Below, one piece after another: positions 27,277 to 35,559 of a DNA stretch of 64,000 nt (positions are counted from its first letter, which is position 1; the number at the start of each line of letters is the position of its first letter). Location of the stretch: the NCBI RefSeq assembly GCF_004104355.1, contig NZ_RJLM01000003.1, positions 310,001 through 374,000 on the forward strand. The letters run 5' to 3'. This DNA is from Photobacterium chitinilyticum (GTDB lineage: Bacteria > Pseudomonadota > Gammaproteobacteria > Enterobacterales > Vibrionaceae). The notes under the pieces are model-generated. The model worked only from the letters and a program-made list of their open reading frames with translations. It did no database searches and was not told the origin of the DNA. The position numbers and the translations under genes are program-made.

Positions 27277-27421
27277 TTAGCCAGCAAGACAAAGGGATTA
27301 TGCAAAGATTACAGAAGAATGGAAGAGATTAGCAAATAAATGGGGATAATTTGACATATAACAGGCTTTTTTTACCTGCTATCTTCGTAAGGATACCATA
27401 AAAAAAATAACATTATTAGAC

Positions 27422-27449
27422 TTGTTAATTAACTTTCTCGGCCTATAAT
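27422..27449 (+). promoter_or_regulatory. Strong sigma-70 promoter upstream of guaC
   Basis: TTGTTA (27422-27427), a 16-base spacer and TATAAT (27444-27449). The predicted start, around 27456, coincides with the first base of the terminator stem. Confidence 0.65.
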
Positions 27450-27454
27450 GCTGA

Positions 27455-27488
27455 AAACCGGAGCGTCTGCCAACGCTCCGGTTTTTTT
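27455..27488 (+). terminator. Promoter-proximal terminator (possible guaC attenuator)
   Basis: AAACCGGAGCG (27455-27465) and CGCTCCGGTTT (27474-27484) form an 11-bp stem with an 8-base loop and a seven-T tract. There is no forward-strand gene upstream for it to terminate; it lies 86 bases before guaC. Confidence 0.85.
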
Positions 27489-27573
27489 GTGCCTGCTCTT
27501 CGGTGATCTACCTGCTATCTGCCAATAGCAAGAAAGCCGATGAGCAAAATTCGATAAGATTAAGGAATTACCA

Positions 27574-28617
27574 ATGCGTATCGAACAAGACTTGAAGTTA
27601 GGTTTTAAAGATGTACTGTTTCGTCCAAAACGTTCAACCCTAAAAAGTCGCTCTCAAGTCGAATTAACCCGCGATTTTACATTCAAGCATAGCGGTCGTC
27701 AATGGGCTGGTGTACCAATTATCGCAGCCAATATGGATTCTGTGGGTAGCTTCGAAATGGCGGCATCACTGGCCAAGCACGGCGTAATGACGGCTGTTCA
27801 CAAGCACTACACAGTTGCTGACTGGGCTGAATTCGTAAAGAACAACGACACCAGCGTGCTTAACAATGCCATGGTATCAACCGGTACGTCTGAAGCTGAC
27901 TTCCAGAAAACCAAAGACATTATGGCTCTGACCGATGACCTGATCTTTATTTGTATCGATATAGCAAACGGTTACTCCGAGCACTTAGTCGAGTACGTTG
28001 AAAAAGTACGGACTGAATTCCCAGACAAAGTGATCAGCGCGGGTAATGTTGTTACTGGTGATATGGTTGAAGAACTTATCCTTGCCGGTGCCGACATTGT
28101 CAAAGTAGGAATCGGCCCAGGTTCAGTATGTACCACCCGCGTTAAAACAGGTGTTGGTTACCCTCAGCTATCTGCCATCATCGAATGTGCCGACGCAGCG
28201 CACGGCCTAGGAGGCCGCATTATCGGTGACGGTGGCTGCTCATGTGCCGGTGATGTATCCAAAGCCTTCGGTGGCGGTGCTGATTTTGTCATGCTTGGCG
28301 GCATGCTGGCAGGTCATGAAGAAAGTAACGGAGAAATCATCGAAAAAGATGGCCAGACATTCATGAAATTCTACGGAATGTCTTCACAGAGCGCGATGGA
28401 CAAGCACTCAGGCGGTGTTGCCAAGTATCGTGCAGCTGAAGGAAAAACCGTACTATTACCTTACCGCGGCCCGGTTGATAACACCATCCAGGACATCATG
28501 GGCGGCGTACGCTCAACCTGCACCTACGTTGGCGCGGCGCAGCTTAAAGAGCTGACAAAACGCGCGACATTCATCCGCGTTCAAGAGCAAGAAAACAACG
28601 TGTACGGTAAAGAGTAA
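27574..28617 (+). CDS. guaC: GMP reductase
   Basis: A 347-residue enzyme, the same length as E. coli GuaC, that reduces GMP to IMP and ammonia with NADPH in purine salvage. The TIM barrel of the IMPDH/GMPR family carries the catalytic cysteine C186 in [11 protein letters not shown] and the phosphate-binding [24 protein letters not shown] region (about 220-240), and no CBS domains are present, which separates it from GuaB. Expression is probably set by the attenuator-like hairpin upstream. A terminator follows. Confidence 0.97.
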   Translation: MRIEQDLKLGFKDVLFRPKRSTLKSRSQVELTRDFTFKHSGRQWAGVPIIAANMDSVGSFEMAASLAKHGVMTAVHKHYTVADWAEFVKNNDTSVLNNAMVSTGTSEADFQKTKDIMALTDDLIFICIDIANGYSEHLVEYVEKVRTEFPDKVISAGNVVTGDMVEELILAGADIVKVGIGPGSVCTTRVKTGVGYPQLSAIIECADAAHGLGGRIIGDGGCSCAGDVSKAFGGGADFVMLGGMLAGHEESNGEIIEKDGQTFMKFYGMSSQSAMDKHSGGVAKYRAAEGKTVLLPYRGPVDNTIQDIMGGVRSTCTYVGAAQLKELTKRATFIRVQEQENNVYGKE

Positions 28618-28638
28618 ACTCGGAATTTCCGAATAATT

Positions 28639-28665
28639 AAAGGCCACTTTTGAGTGGCCTTTTTT
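28639..28665 (+). terminator. guaC terminator
   Basis: AAAGGCCACT pairs with AGTGGCCTTT around a 4-base loop, followed by a T-run. The phage remnant starts 17 bases downstream. Confidence 0.88.
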
Positions 28666-28682
28666 GTGCCTAAAAAAGGCGA

Positions 28683-29222
28683 ATGACTACAAAGTGTCTA
28701 CCCCCTCTTCCATCGACGTATTTATGCAAAAATAAGAAAGGCGATTACTGGCTGCTAGAGCGCGATGATAAAAAACGACTCTATAAGCAAAAAGATGTGA
28801 TTTTCATTAAGCAATACGACCCAGCTCAGCAGGTTTATGGCTCACCCGATTATTTGGGTTGTGTTCAATCGGCTTTGTTAAATAACGATGCGACTACTTT
28901 TCGCCGTCGATACTACAAGAACGGCTTACACATGGGCTTCATCTTTTACGCCAGTGACACGAACTTGAGTAAAGCTGATGAAGAAGATTTAAAGGAAAAG
29001 ATGGCTTCTAGCCGTGGCGTTGGTGATTTCCGTTCTATGTTCATCAACATTCCGAACGGCAAAGAAAAAGGTATTCAATTAATACCAGTGGGTGACATCG
29101 CCACTAAAGATGAGTTCGAGAAGATAAAGAATGTATCCGCCCAGGAAGTATTAACCGGCCATCGCTTCCCTGTTGAGTTGGCGGCAATTATTCCCAACAC
29201 CGCCAGCCCTTGTTCTGCCTAG
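28683..29222 (+). pseudogene. Truncated P2-type phage portal protein
   Basis: 179 residues that match the middle to C-terminal part of P2 gpQ-like portal proteins (about 340 residues in full): YDPAQQVYGSPDYLGCVQS, LNNDATTFRRRYYKNG, GVGDFRSMFINIPNGKEKG, IQLIPV and KDEFEKIKNVSAQEVL. Roughly 130-140 N-terminal residues are missing. At the C-terminus the usual HRxPxxLxGIIPNxxGGFG turns into HRFPVELAAIIPNTASPCSA and stops, so the end is lost too. It starts immediately after the guaC terminator, the likely left edge of the remnant. Confidence 0.85.
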
Positions 29223-29628
29223 CTTCATACGTATGCCATCAGATCATTATCGCGATCAACCAGATCATTAAAACAGTGACAAAAAATACGAAATTCATCA
29301 TATTCTCAATAACTTAACAAAACAAGAGAGATCATTAAGTGATCTTTAAAACTGAAACAAGCTGTAATTAATTTCAATTTTTCAGTTTTGTGCTTGTGGT
29401 TTTATCACTGATTCTTTCCATCGAGCATCCCCTGGAGGCCCTGTATTCACGGGGGTTAGCGCCAAGTCACTCCCCTGGCACTACCGCCAGAATTGCAGAA
29501 AACAAAACTGAAAAAAATCACTTTTTTTAAACATCGCAGGTGGGGAGGAGGAGTGCGATTTCCGTGGCGTGAATGTGTTTTACGTGAGCGCCTTCACCTC
29601 TTCGTATACTGGAATACTTAATCGACAG
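29223..29628. other. Phage-remnant intergenic with 14-bp inverted repeat
   Basis: No ORF. TTTTTCAGTTTTGT (29378-29391) and its exact reverse complement (29502-29515) flank a GC-richer stretch of about 110 bases. In P2-type phages the portal gene lies near the packaging site, but I see no known cos sequence. The arms could be protein sites or a decayed regulatory region. Confidence 0.4.
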
Positions 29629-29648
29629 TACTGTATAAAAAAACAGTC
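29629..29648. promoter_or_regulatory. LexA (SOS) box upstream of the ogr-like gene
   Basis: TACTGTATAAAAAAACAGTC fits the LexA consensus CTGT-N8-ACAG exactly, and the flanking TA as well. A TATAAA (29634-29639) inside it could be the -10 element, so LexA would block the promoter. It ends 48 bases before the ATG. Confidence 0.75.
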
Positions 29649-29688
29649 ACTTGATTTACAATTGATGAGTCAGTTCATCAATCAAGTG
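29648..29688. repeat. Nested inverted repeat before the ogr-like ATG
   Basis: CACTTGATT (29648-29656) pairs with AATCAAGTG (29680-29688), and inside it GATGA pairs with TCATC. The right arm ends at the putative ribosome site (GGAT), so the RNA hairpin may hide it. Confidence 0.6.
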
Positions 29689-29696
29689 GATGCGTT

Positions 29697-29948
29697 ATGA
29701 GAGTATTTTGCCCAGAGTGCGGTGAGAAAGCCCGCATTCAAAAGACCAATCGTATATCGACCAGCTATGCGGATTTATACTGCAGTTGCAGTGACCCCGA
29801 GTGTGGCCACTCGTTCGTAATGAACCTCAGCTTTTCCCATACTCTCAGCCCTTCAGCCAAGAACACAACCGAGCTGGTTACTGCTTTAGTTAATTCGATG
29901 TCGCCAGAGAAAGCGAAGGAGCTACATAATCAGTTGGCGATGTTTTGA
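29697..29948 (+). CDS. Ogr/Delta-type zinc-finger late activator
   Basis: An 83-residue protein of the Ogr/Delta family, which in P2 and P4 phages binds upstream of late promoters and recruits RNA polymerase. The four Cys are arranged as CPECGEKARIQ...YCSCSDPECGHSFV, the C-X2-C-X22-C-X4-C type zinc site of the family, followed by the conserved FVMNLSFSHTLSPS. It appears intact. It lies downstream of the portal remnant on the same strand, the order seen in several P2-like prophages. The LexA box and hairpin immediately upstream suggest SOS control. Confidence 0.88.
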   Translation: MRVFCPECGEKARIQKTNRISTSYADLYCSCSDPECGHSFVMNLSFSHTLSPSAKNTTELVTALVNSMSPEKAKELHNQLAMF

Positions 29949-30192
29949 GCAAATCAATTCTAAGCTTTAACGAACAGACCGTCTCCGCATCAGATCTGTG
30001 ACCTGAATATTTATAAAAGATTAAAAATAACTTTTTATTCAACCCCATGCAGAGTAAAATTCTGCCCGCCTTTTCATTTGACTATTGTGTTGATTTATCT
30101 AAAAAAATGATGAGGAAGATTTTATGGGACTAAAATAGCCTAACTATTTTAGTTAACATTCCCGAATCTATCGGTTTATATGGAAGATTTAT

Positions 30193-30786
30193 ATGCGTTC
30201 AATTTTTATTTTTATCGCTCTTTTGGCTTTGTCTGGATGTCAATCTCTTATATTGAGTTCAAATAGTTTAATTCATAAAGACAATACGGTAACTGTCAAA
30301 AACTTAGAGCTGAAATTAACGATAGATGAAAGTTACGGCTATCTCGGTGAATATGAATTCAGTCAATTCATGAAATATTCAGACACCTTGCAGGGTGGTA
30401 CGATTCATAATGGAAAGTCTATTGTTTATGAAAATAAAAAGAACCATTCCTTTGTTATGATTATGAAGAAGACTTGTAACCAATGCGTATTCACACCAAG
30501 TTCACGTATCCCAGAATCTGACGGTCCATCTAGCTTTTTCATTGGAAGCAATAGATATTATAAAAGAGTAGGCTGTGCCAATTTGACACCTAAAGATGAA
30601 GAAGATGAACAACTTATAAAGTTATTAATGTCATCCAACAATAACGGTATATATGAGGGTAGATTCAATTATAACGGTACAACATCTGGTGTAAATAATT
30701 CATATTTTGAACTTTATGTTGCTTCTCCTCGTAATAAATCAGGTCAAATTAAAATTGATGATGTTGTTAAAATGGAAGCTATGTAG
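30193..30786 (+). CDS. AT-rich lipoprotein, unknown function
   Basis: 197 residues with a lipobox (LALSGC, Cys near residue 16) and good ribosome site (GGAAGA). Not recognised: the mature domain has two Cys-containing turns (KKTCNQCVFTP, RVGCANLTPKDEE) and otherwise beta-rich composition. Base composition is much more AT-rich than the flanking housekeeping genes, so it is probably an acquired cargo gene of the phage or island. Confidence 0.65.
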   Translation: MRSIFIFIALLALSGCQSLILSSNSLIHKDNTVTVKNLELKLTIDESYGYLGEYEFSQFMKYSDTLQGGTIHNGKSIVYENKKNHSFVMIMKKTCNQCVFTPSSRIPESDGPSSFFIGSNRYYKRVGCANLTPKDEEDEQLIKLLMSSNNNGIYEGRFNYNGTTSGVNNSYFELYVASPRNKSGQIKIDDVVKMEAM

Positions 30787-30872
30787 GATTAATAATCACC
30801 AATATTAGCATCTGATAAAGCTTTGGAGGGGGGATACAAACAATCCCCTCTGTGTCATGATAAATACAATTG

Positions 30873-31074
30873 CTACTCAATTCGCCCAGCTAGCTCGGCA
30901 TCAGCCAGCAAGGCTCTTACCATCTCCATCTGAGCCGCATCTAGCGACTTTTCCTATCTTTCATAACTAGTTCCACTAGGTATAGCCCTACCTCTGCACG
31001 TCTTTGCCGTGCGTATTTGCCGCCAAGGCTTCAACAATAAAATCAATGGCCTGCCAGCTGATTGAATGCGCCAT
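30873..31074 (-). pseudogene. Decayed reverse-strand coding fragment
   Basis: An ATG at 31074 opens a natural-looking start, MAHSISWQAIDFIVEALAAN, which soon stops. A second frame continues with RAIPSGTSYER, a stop, then EKSLDAAQMEMVRALL and a clean C-terminus at 30873. Two good pieces joined by a frameshift and a stop are what a dead phage gene looks like. I cannot name the family. Confidence 0.35.
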
Positions 31075-31244
31075 TTACAGTATTCCTTGCGAAAAGTGCT
31101 GTATAAATACGGCTCTATTAGCTTTAGTTATTGTTCTCTAAATCTTGACCTACACTGTCATTAGGCTTTAGTGGGATCATGGTTATTAACTAGAAAGATT
31201 TCTCTTCAATTATCATACACTTAGATAAATTAACACACAATCAA

Positions 31245-31649
31245 GTGTGCCTATTAAGAGATAGAACCGATGATGTAATTCACAAGAATTCAACGACAAA
31301 GCTGATTGACCAATGCAAGATTGAAAATGTCATAGCCTGTCCTCACTGTGGCAGTGAGAACGTAAGGAAGTGGGGCATGGCATCAGGGTTGCAGCGATAC
31401 CGCAGCAAAGAAAACAAGTGCACTAAAACTTTCAATGCCTTAACAAAAACGCCACTTGCTCGATTACGCGAAAAAGAACTTTGGTTAAAGCAAATTGAAT
31501 GCTTAACCGATAGTAAAACTATTCGACAATCTGCCAGAGAGCTTGGTGTTGCGGAGACCACCGCTTTTCGTTGGCGACATCGTTTCTTATCAGCCCCAAC
31601 AGTAAAGAAGGTATCGGAAGTAACAGGTATTGTCGAAGCCCCGCAATGA
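31245..31649 (+). pseudogene. Truncated IS1595-family transposase
   Basis: 134 residues covering the N-terminal zinc-ribbon and helix-turn-helix of IS1595-type transposases: CPHCGSENVRKWG, then TFNALTKTPLARLREKELWL, and TTAFRWRHRFL. The DDE catalytic domain that normally starts just after TGIVEADET is absent: the frame reads TGIVEAPQ and stops. In the second zinc knuckle one Cys is also lost (RYRSKENKC). It marks the edge of a rearrangement. The exact IS ends are not identified. Confidence 0.82.
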
Positions 31650-31661
31650 TGTTACCCGCAA

Positions 31662-32594
31662 CTAATGTGCATTTTTAAGCTCTATCATCGTTTTAATTTT
31701 CCGCCGTAACAAAAACAATATAGTAGTAAATATAAGAACAATCAGAGATTTCCAAAATTTTACTATTTCTTCCCACGTAGTCTTGGATAATATAATTAAA
31801 CCTTCCCTCACAATATTAGGAAAGCTTACATCAACAAAAACATCAAGTCGGTCGGGGTAAACATTAATCGCAGTACCATTACATTCATAAGAAGCAAACA
31901 ACTCCACTTTCGCACCAATTTTATAAGTGCCTTCTTCCATCTTTAAAGGACGAACATTAAACTGAACCTCATTTCCAAATGGCGATACTAGAAAACACTC
32001 CTCTTCATCTGGTCCAAACTCAAAATAATCATATCCATTTGGTGTTACTTTTGCACTATTTACAGACCCAAAAGGAAACTTCAGCGGTGCTTCATTTCTA
32101 GCAAAGAGATTAGGGATTTCAGGTTCAAAATCTTCACTACCAATCCAAACACTTAATATGCCAGATGGACCGGGGAGTTTAATCTCTTTTTCTATCTCTA
32201 TAATTGCTTTGTACTCTTCTAAAAGCGGATTACTCCCTTCATCAACAATACCAGAAAAAACTTTACCTCTAGTTAAACTCAAGTCATGACCTTCCATTCT
32301 TAATGGACTTGCTTCTAACATTAAAAACCGATCAGGAAAGTCAATTGAATCAAGAGAAAAAGCAAACTCATCTCTTAATCCAACATCCCGTTCAGTTGAC
32401 TGTTTAACTAATTTTTCTTCATTTTCAAATTCACGACCATTTTGTAGTTCAGCTGTATTTTCCCAATAATGATCATGCTCATCTAAACCAGAATAATATA
32501 ATGCCTTGTATGCCTGATAAGCTATAGCGAGGGTGAAAGCCAATAAAATAAGACAGCATAAAGGAATCAAAATTTTAAAATTACTCTTGTTCAT
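31662..32594 (-). CDS. Two-TM envelope protein, unknown function
   Basis: About 310 residues from the ATG at 32594. One N-terminal helix (ILIPLCCLILLAFTLAIAY) and one C-terminal helix (SLIVLIFTTILFLLRRK) bracket a large acidic extracytoplasmic domain rich in Glu, Asp and Phe. It has two Cys (EECFLVSP, SYECNG). I do not recognise it. It abuts the truncated transposase and is AT-rich, so it is island cargo; such architectures occur in anti-phage or toxin-immunity proteins, but nothing shows that here. Confidence 0.65.
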   Translation of the reverse strand: MNKSNFKILIPLCCLILLAFTLAIAYQAYKALYYSGLDEHDHYWENTAELQNGREFENEEKLVKQSTERDVGLRDEFAFSLDSIDFPDRFLMLEASPLRMEGHDLSLTRGKVFSGIVDEGSNPLLEEYKAIIEIEKEIKLPGPSGILSVWIGSEDFEPEIPNLFARNEAPLKFPFGSVNSAKVTPNGYDYFEFGPDEEECFLVSPFGNEVQFNVRPLKMEEGTYKIGAKVELFASYECNGTAINVYPDRLDVFVDVSFPNIVREGLIILSKTTWEEIVKFWKSLIVLIFTTILFLLRRKIKTMIELKNAH

Positions 32595-32698
32595 CTCTCC
32601 TCCCGACACCACTAGCTTGTAGTGAGCTTACCCTACTAATATCAACATTAGCTCTTTACAATACGCATACATATAGCATTACACCTTTCACATTTATT

Positions 32699-32794
32699 TC
32701 ACCATACATCTAGATATGCATCACACAGTTTATTACTGCATACAGTAATAAAAGCAATTGAGATAATTGCCAATATAGCTATAAGTTTCTTCAT
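32699..32794 (-). CDS. Possible 31-residue secreted peptide
   Basis: AAAGGA sits just before the ATG at 32794, opening a peptide with a signal-like N-terminus (MKKLIAILAIISIAFITVC) and a short end with two Cys (SNKLCDAYLDVW). The longer frame from 32908 has no support. Low confidence. Confidence 0.3.
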   Translation of the reverse strand: MKKLIAILAIISIAFITVCSNKLCDAYLDVW

Positions 32795-32908
32795 TAATCC
32801 TTTGGCATATTTATGATTATTGTAAGCAACTAAAAAACTTAGAAGATTTTCCGTATTGCTCACGCATAGACATACTCTACGCAAGCTCTGCATCACGATC
32901 ACCATCAA

Positions 32909-33266
32909 AAAAGAAACAATAAACGATTACGATATTCTCAACTGATAGAACCAACCAAGGTGAGTATTGAAAGGCAACCACCTAGCTGGACTTACTGGTG
33001 CTTGATTCGATATGAACATCGATTTTGGTACCAGTGCTTTCTCTGCCCAACTGCGCTCTGTAGTACTTGTCCACTTCAACCGCGCTGTTAACTTAGCTGC
33101 ATGCCCTACCCAACACTTACAATTTTAGCTGGAAATGTATTTACAGCCCCCTTAGTTTCATAGAGAATCCCATGGAAACACGCCTATGAGGCTTCCCGTC
33201 TCTTGCGAAAACAAGTTCCTTTACCAGCGAGTAAAACTTAGATCACCTTCCTCTTAGTGACGAAAG
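32909..33266. other. Intergenic region of the island
   Basis: No supportable gene. A 34-codon reverse-strand stretch between stops at about 32990-33095 (core VEVDKYYRAQLGRES) looks protein-like and may be a fragment of a lost gene. An 8-bp inverted repeat at 33242-33271 spans the next gene's start codon. Confidence 0.3.
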
Positions 33267-34178
33267 GTGATTAGATTTATTGGCATTTTTAGATTGGACA
33301 ATGCTTTGGAAAACATCGAACTCGTCATTAATTACCTGCTAGCACACAAACTGCTGCTTAGTGTTCTTACTATTGTGTGTGTTCTATTGCTCAGGCAGCT
33401 TACTATTAGCCAAATTCGTGGTGATACCAATTTTTTAAGTGACGAACAGCGAAAATGGATCTCCCGTACGAAGAACGGCACATTTACCATAATTGTCCTT
33501 ACCTTGTTTTTGTTATGGCAATCCGAGATCAGTAAGTTTGCTCTTTCACTCACGGCGATTGCCGTTGCCATTGTTGTTGCATCGAAAGAGATCATTCTCT
33601 GTATCACGGGATCGATACAGCGTGCTAGTTCACGTTCGTTTCGGATTGGTGATTGGATAGAAGTCGGCACATTATGCGGTGAGGTTATAGAGCACAATTT
33701 AATGGCGACTATGATTCAAGAAGTTGACATACACCATGGGCAGTATCATTACACAGGTAAAACAGCAACAATTCCGAACAGTATGTTTTTCACGACGCCG
33801 GTGAAGAACCTGAATTTCATGAAGCGCTATGTGTACCATAACTTCTCAATCACAATTCGAGAAACAGTAAACCTATACCCGATTTTACCTATCATATTGG
33901 CTAAAATTGACGAACATTGTGAAGACTTTATCGATGTAGCTAAACGTTATAACTACGTCATCGAAAGACATGCTGGTGTTGACTTGCCAGGAGCGGAGCC
34001 ACATATCCATATCACAAATACCAACACTGGCGAGCAACTGATCCACTTCATGCTCTTTTGTCCAACGGCTCGCGCATCAGAGATCGAACAATTGATTCGA
34101 GAAGACTTTATGACGATTTATTGTAGTCGTTACCAGATGAAAGCCGAAGATAGGATTATTTCGCAGCAAGCAGTTTAA
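33267..34178 (+). CDS. MscS-family mechanosensitive channel
   Basis: A 303-residue inner-membrane channel that opens under membrane tension. Two to three helices (LLLSVLTIVCVLLL, FTIIVLTLFLLWQSEI, LTAIAVAIVVASKEIILC, the last being the pore-lining TM3) are followed by the MscS beta domain: RSFRIGDWIEVGTLCGEVIEHNLMATMIQE, TIPNSMFFTTPVKN. No ATG occurs in frame near the start; GTG at 33267 is used, but it lies inside a hairpin arm. Probably a stand-alone gene at the island edge. Confidence 0.85.
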   Translation: MIRFIGIFRLDNALENIELVINYLLAHKLLLSVLTIVCVLLLRQLTISQIRGDTNFLSDEQRKWISRTKNGTFTIIVLTLFLLWQSEISKFALSLTAIAVAIVVASKEIILCITGSIQRASSRSFRIGDWIEVGTLCGEVIEHNLMATMIQEVDIHHGQYHYTGKTATIPNSMFFTTPVKNLNFMKRYVYHNFSITIRETVNLYPILPIILAKIDEHCEDFIDVAKRYNYVIERHAGVDLPGAEPHIHITNTNTGEQLIHFMLFCPTARASEIEQLIREDFMTIYCSRYQMKAEDRIISQQAV

Positions 34179-34716
34179 CGCACAACAAAGAATAATGAAC
34201 TGTGAGTGGGGCAATCAGGTTATCGCACCACTCCAATTCATAAACAGTTCATTTCCTGCCACCAGTTAGCCGCCTCCATACACGACACCAAGCGATGAAG
34301 CTAGAAATATTGTTAAACATTTAATAACCAGACAATTACAATACTATAAAGAACAAGTTATATTATCGCGCACCAAATGTAACCCCAAACAAAAACCACA
34401 CTTGAATAACAATAAATCCACAAATATTAACTAAACAAATGTTAATAACATAACAAATGAAAAAAATCACGTTAATAGCTGGTTTCATTTAAGTGTAATT
34501 ATTAGCTTGCCGGAAGGTTATTTTAACCATAATTCAACCACAGCCAGTATAACTACAAGCAGTGTCAATATGCATACCTTCTAAATAGACTGATCGATAT
34601 TCGCACCCATAAGCTCATGATTGCATGCAACAGTTAATATATCGCTAATGGTAATGATTCCTATATAAATACATCCCTTTAGTAGTATTTATATGCTTTA
34701 TGTCGTTGTTATCGCT
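34179..34716. other. AT-rich intergenic, no gene seen
   Basis: About 540 bases, strongly AT-rich from 34300 on. No ORF, terminator or repeat that I can support. Confidence 0.4.
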
Positions 34717-34926
34717 TTAACTATGAAGATATTTCTTTTTGTAGCTAGATGCTGTTGCAAATAAGAATATAGGTAAAGCGGGCAAAATCACTCCCCAGGC
34801 AAATATTAGCTGATTGCTTTCAAGTATCAAGTAAGAGCTACCAACCTGAATCAAGGCTAATATAGCAACAAAAAGCCAATGAACGATGGGGAACGCTTTC
34901 GAAAAAAGTGCATACTTCCTTATCAT
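34717..34926 (-). CDS. Small two-TM membrane protein
   Basis: 69 residues from the ATG at 34926, which has AGAGGG at good spacing. Two hydrophobic helices (IVHWLFVAILALIQVGSSYLI, FAWGVILPALPIFLFATA) and a basic tail (SYKKKYLHS). No family recognised. Confidence 0.5.
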   Translation of the reverse strand: MIRKYALFSKAFPIVHWLFVAILALIQVGSSYLILESNQLIFAWGVILPALPIFLFATASSYKKKYLHS

Positions 34927-35106
34927 TAACACCCTCTCTGGTAATCGAAAAAAACCGAATGACGACTTACTCTTGAAATCCTGAGTAAAACTTAAGCAAG
35001 TATTAACAAACTCATCAAATCAGATCAAATACAATCTTCATAAATGAGATTCATATAAAATATTTATAGTTTTATTAGAAGAATCACCATTAATACCTTG
35101 CTCAAA

Positions 35107-35125
35107 TAAAAAGACCGCAATCAGC
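35107..35125 (-). terminator. Possible reverse-strand terminator
   Basis: CCGC/GCGG hairpin followed on the reverse strand by TCTTTTTATT. It lies about 40 bases beyond the stop of the small ORF at 35167. Confidence 0.45.
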
Positions 35126-35166
35126 GGCCAAAATGGAATATGATTATTTTAGGCAACACTACTGCC

Positions 35167-35304
35167 CTATCTGTGATTGGTACTGGGCATCACTCTTGTT
35201 GATGCTTTTTTAGCCAACATATCGTTAATAACCTTTGTCGCTATATGCTCCACTCTGAATTGCAAAGTAAGCCGTTGTTTGTTTCTCCTGCTCCAATGAC
35301 GCAT
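35167..35304 (-). CDS. Possible small or residual ORF, 45 residues
   Basis: MRHWSRRNKQRLTLQFRVEH, then IATKVINDMLAKKAS, reads like the helical, basic end of a real protein, and a hairpin with T-run follows. The frame is open seven codons upstream of the ATG. It may be the 3' remnant of a larger deleted gene. Family unknown. Confidence 0.3.
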   Translation of the reverse strand: MRHWSRRNKQRLTLQFRVEHIATKVINDMLAKKASTRVMPSTNHR

Positions 35305-35365
35305 GACCTTTTCCTTACTTTCGTATCATCCTATATCATCTAAAAGGAACGTCCAATCGCCTCTA

Positions 35366-35467
35366 TCAGCAACCAATCCGCTGCCGATATACCCAAACGA
35401 AAATGGCAACTAATAGAAGATGACTGACACCACTCTTAAGTGTAATCCCTGTTTCCACCTCTGCCAT
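35366..35467 (-). CDS. Possible 33-residue membrane peptide
   Basis: MAEVETGITLKSGVSHLLLV then AIFVWVYRQR: one hydrophobic helix with flanking charge, lying just upstream of the other small ORF on the same strand. Its ribosome site is weak. Low confidence. Confidence 0.25.
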   Translation of the reverse strand: MAEVETGITLKSGVSHLLLVAIFVWVYRQRIGC

Positions 35468-35559
35468 GATTTCTTTGTTTCATGCTAATGATGTTTGTAT
35501 TTATTACAAACACCACCTATGTTTTTGCATATATTATATAAACTTGAAGAGCATCCCCT

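Noticed and set aside
29223-29628. Possible phage cos site near the portal remnant
   Set aside because: The location fits P2-type layout, but no recognised cos sequence is present.
32990-33095. Reverse-strand 34-codon stretch with core VEVDKYYRAQLGRES
   Set aside because: No start codon and no recognisable family; a stretch of this length can occur by chance.
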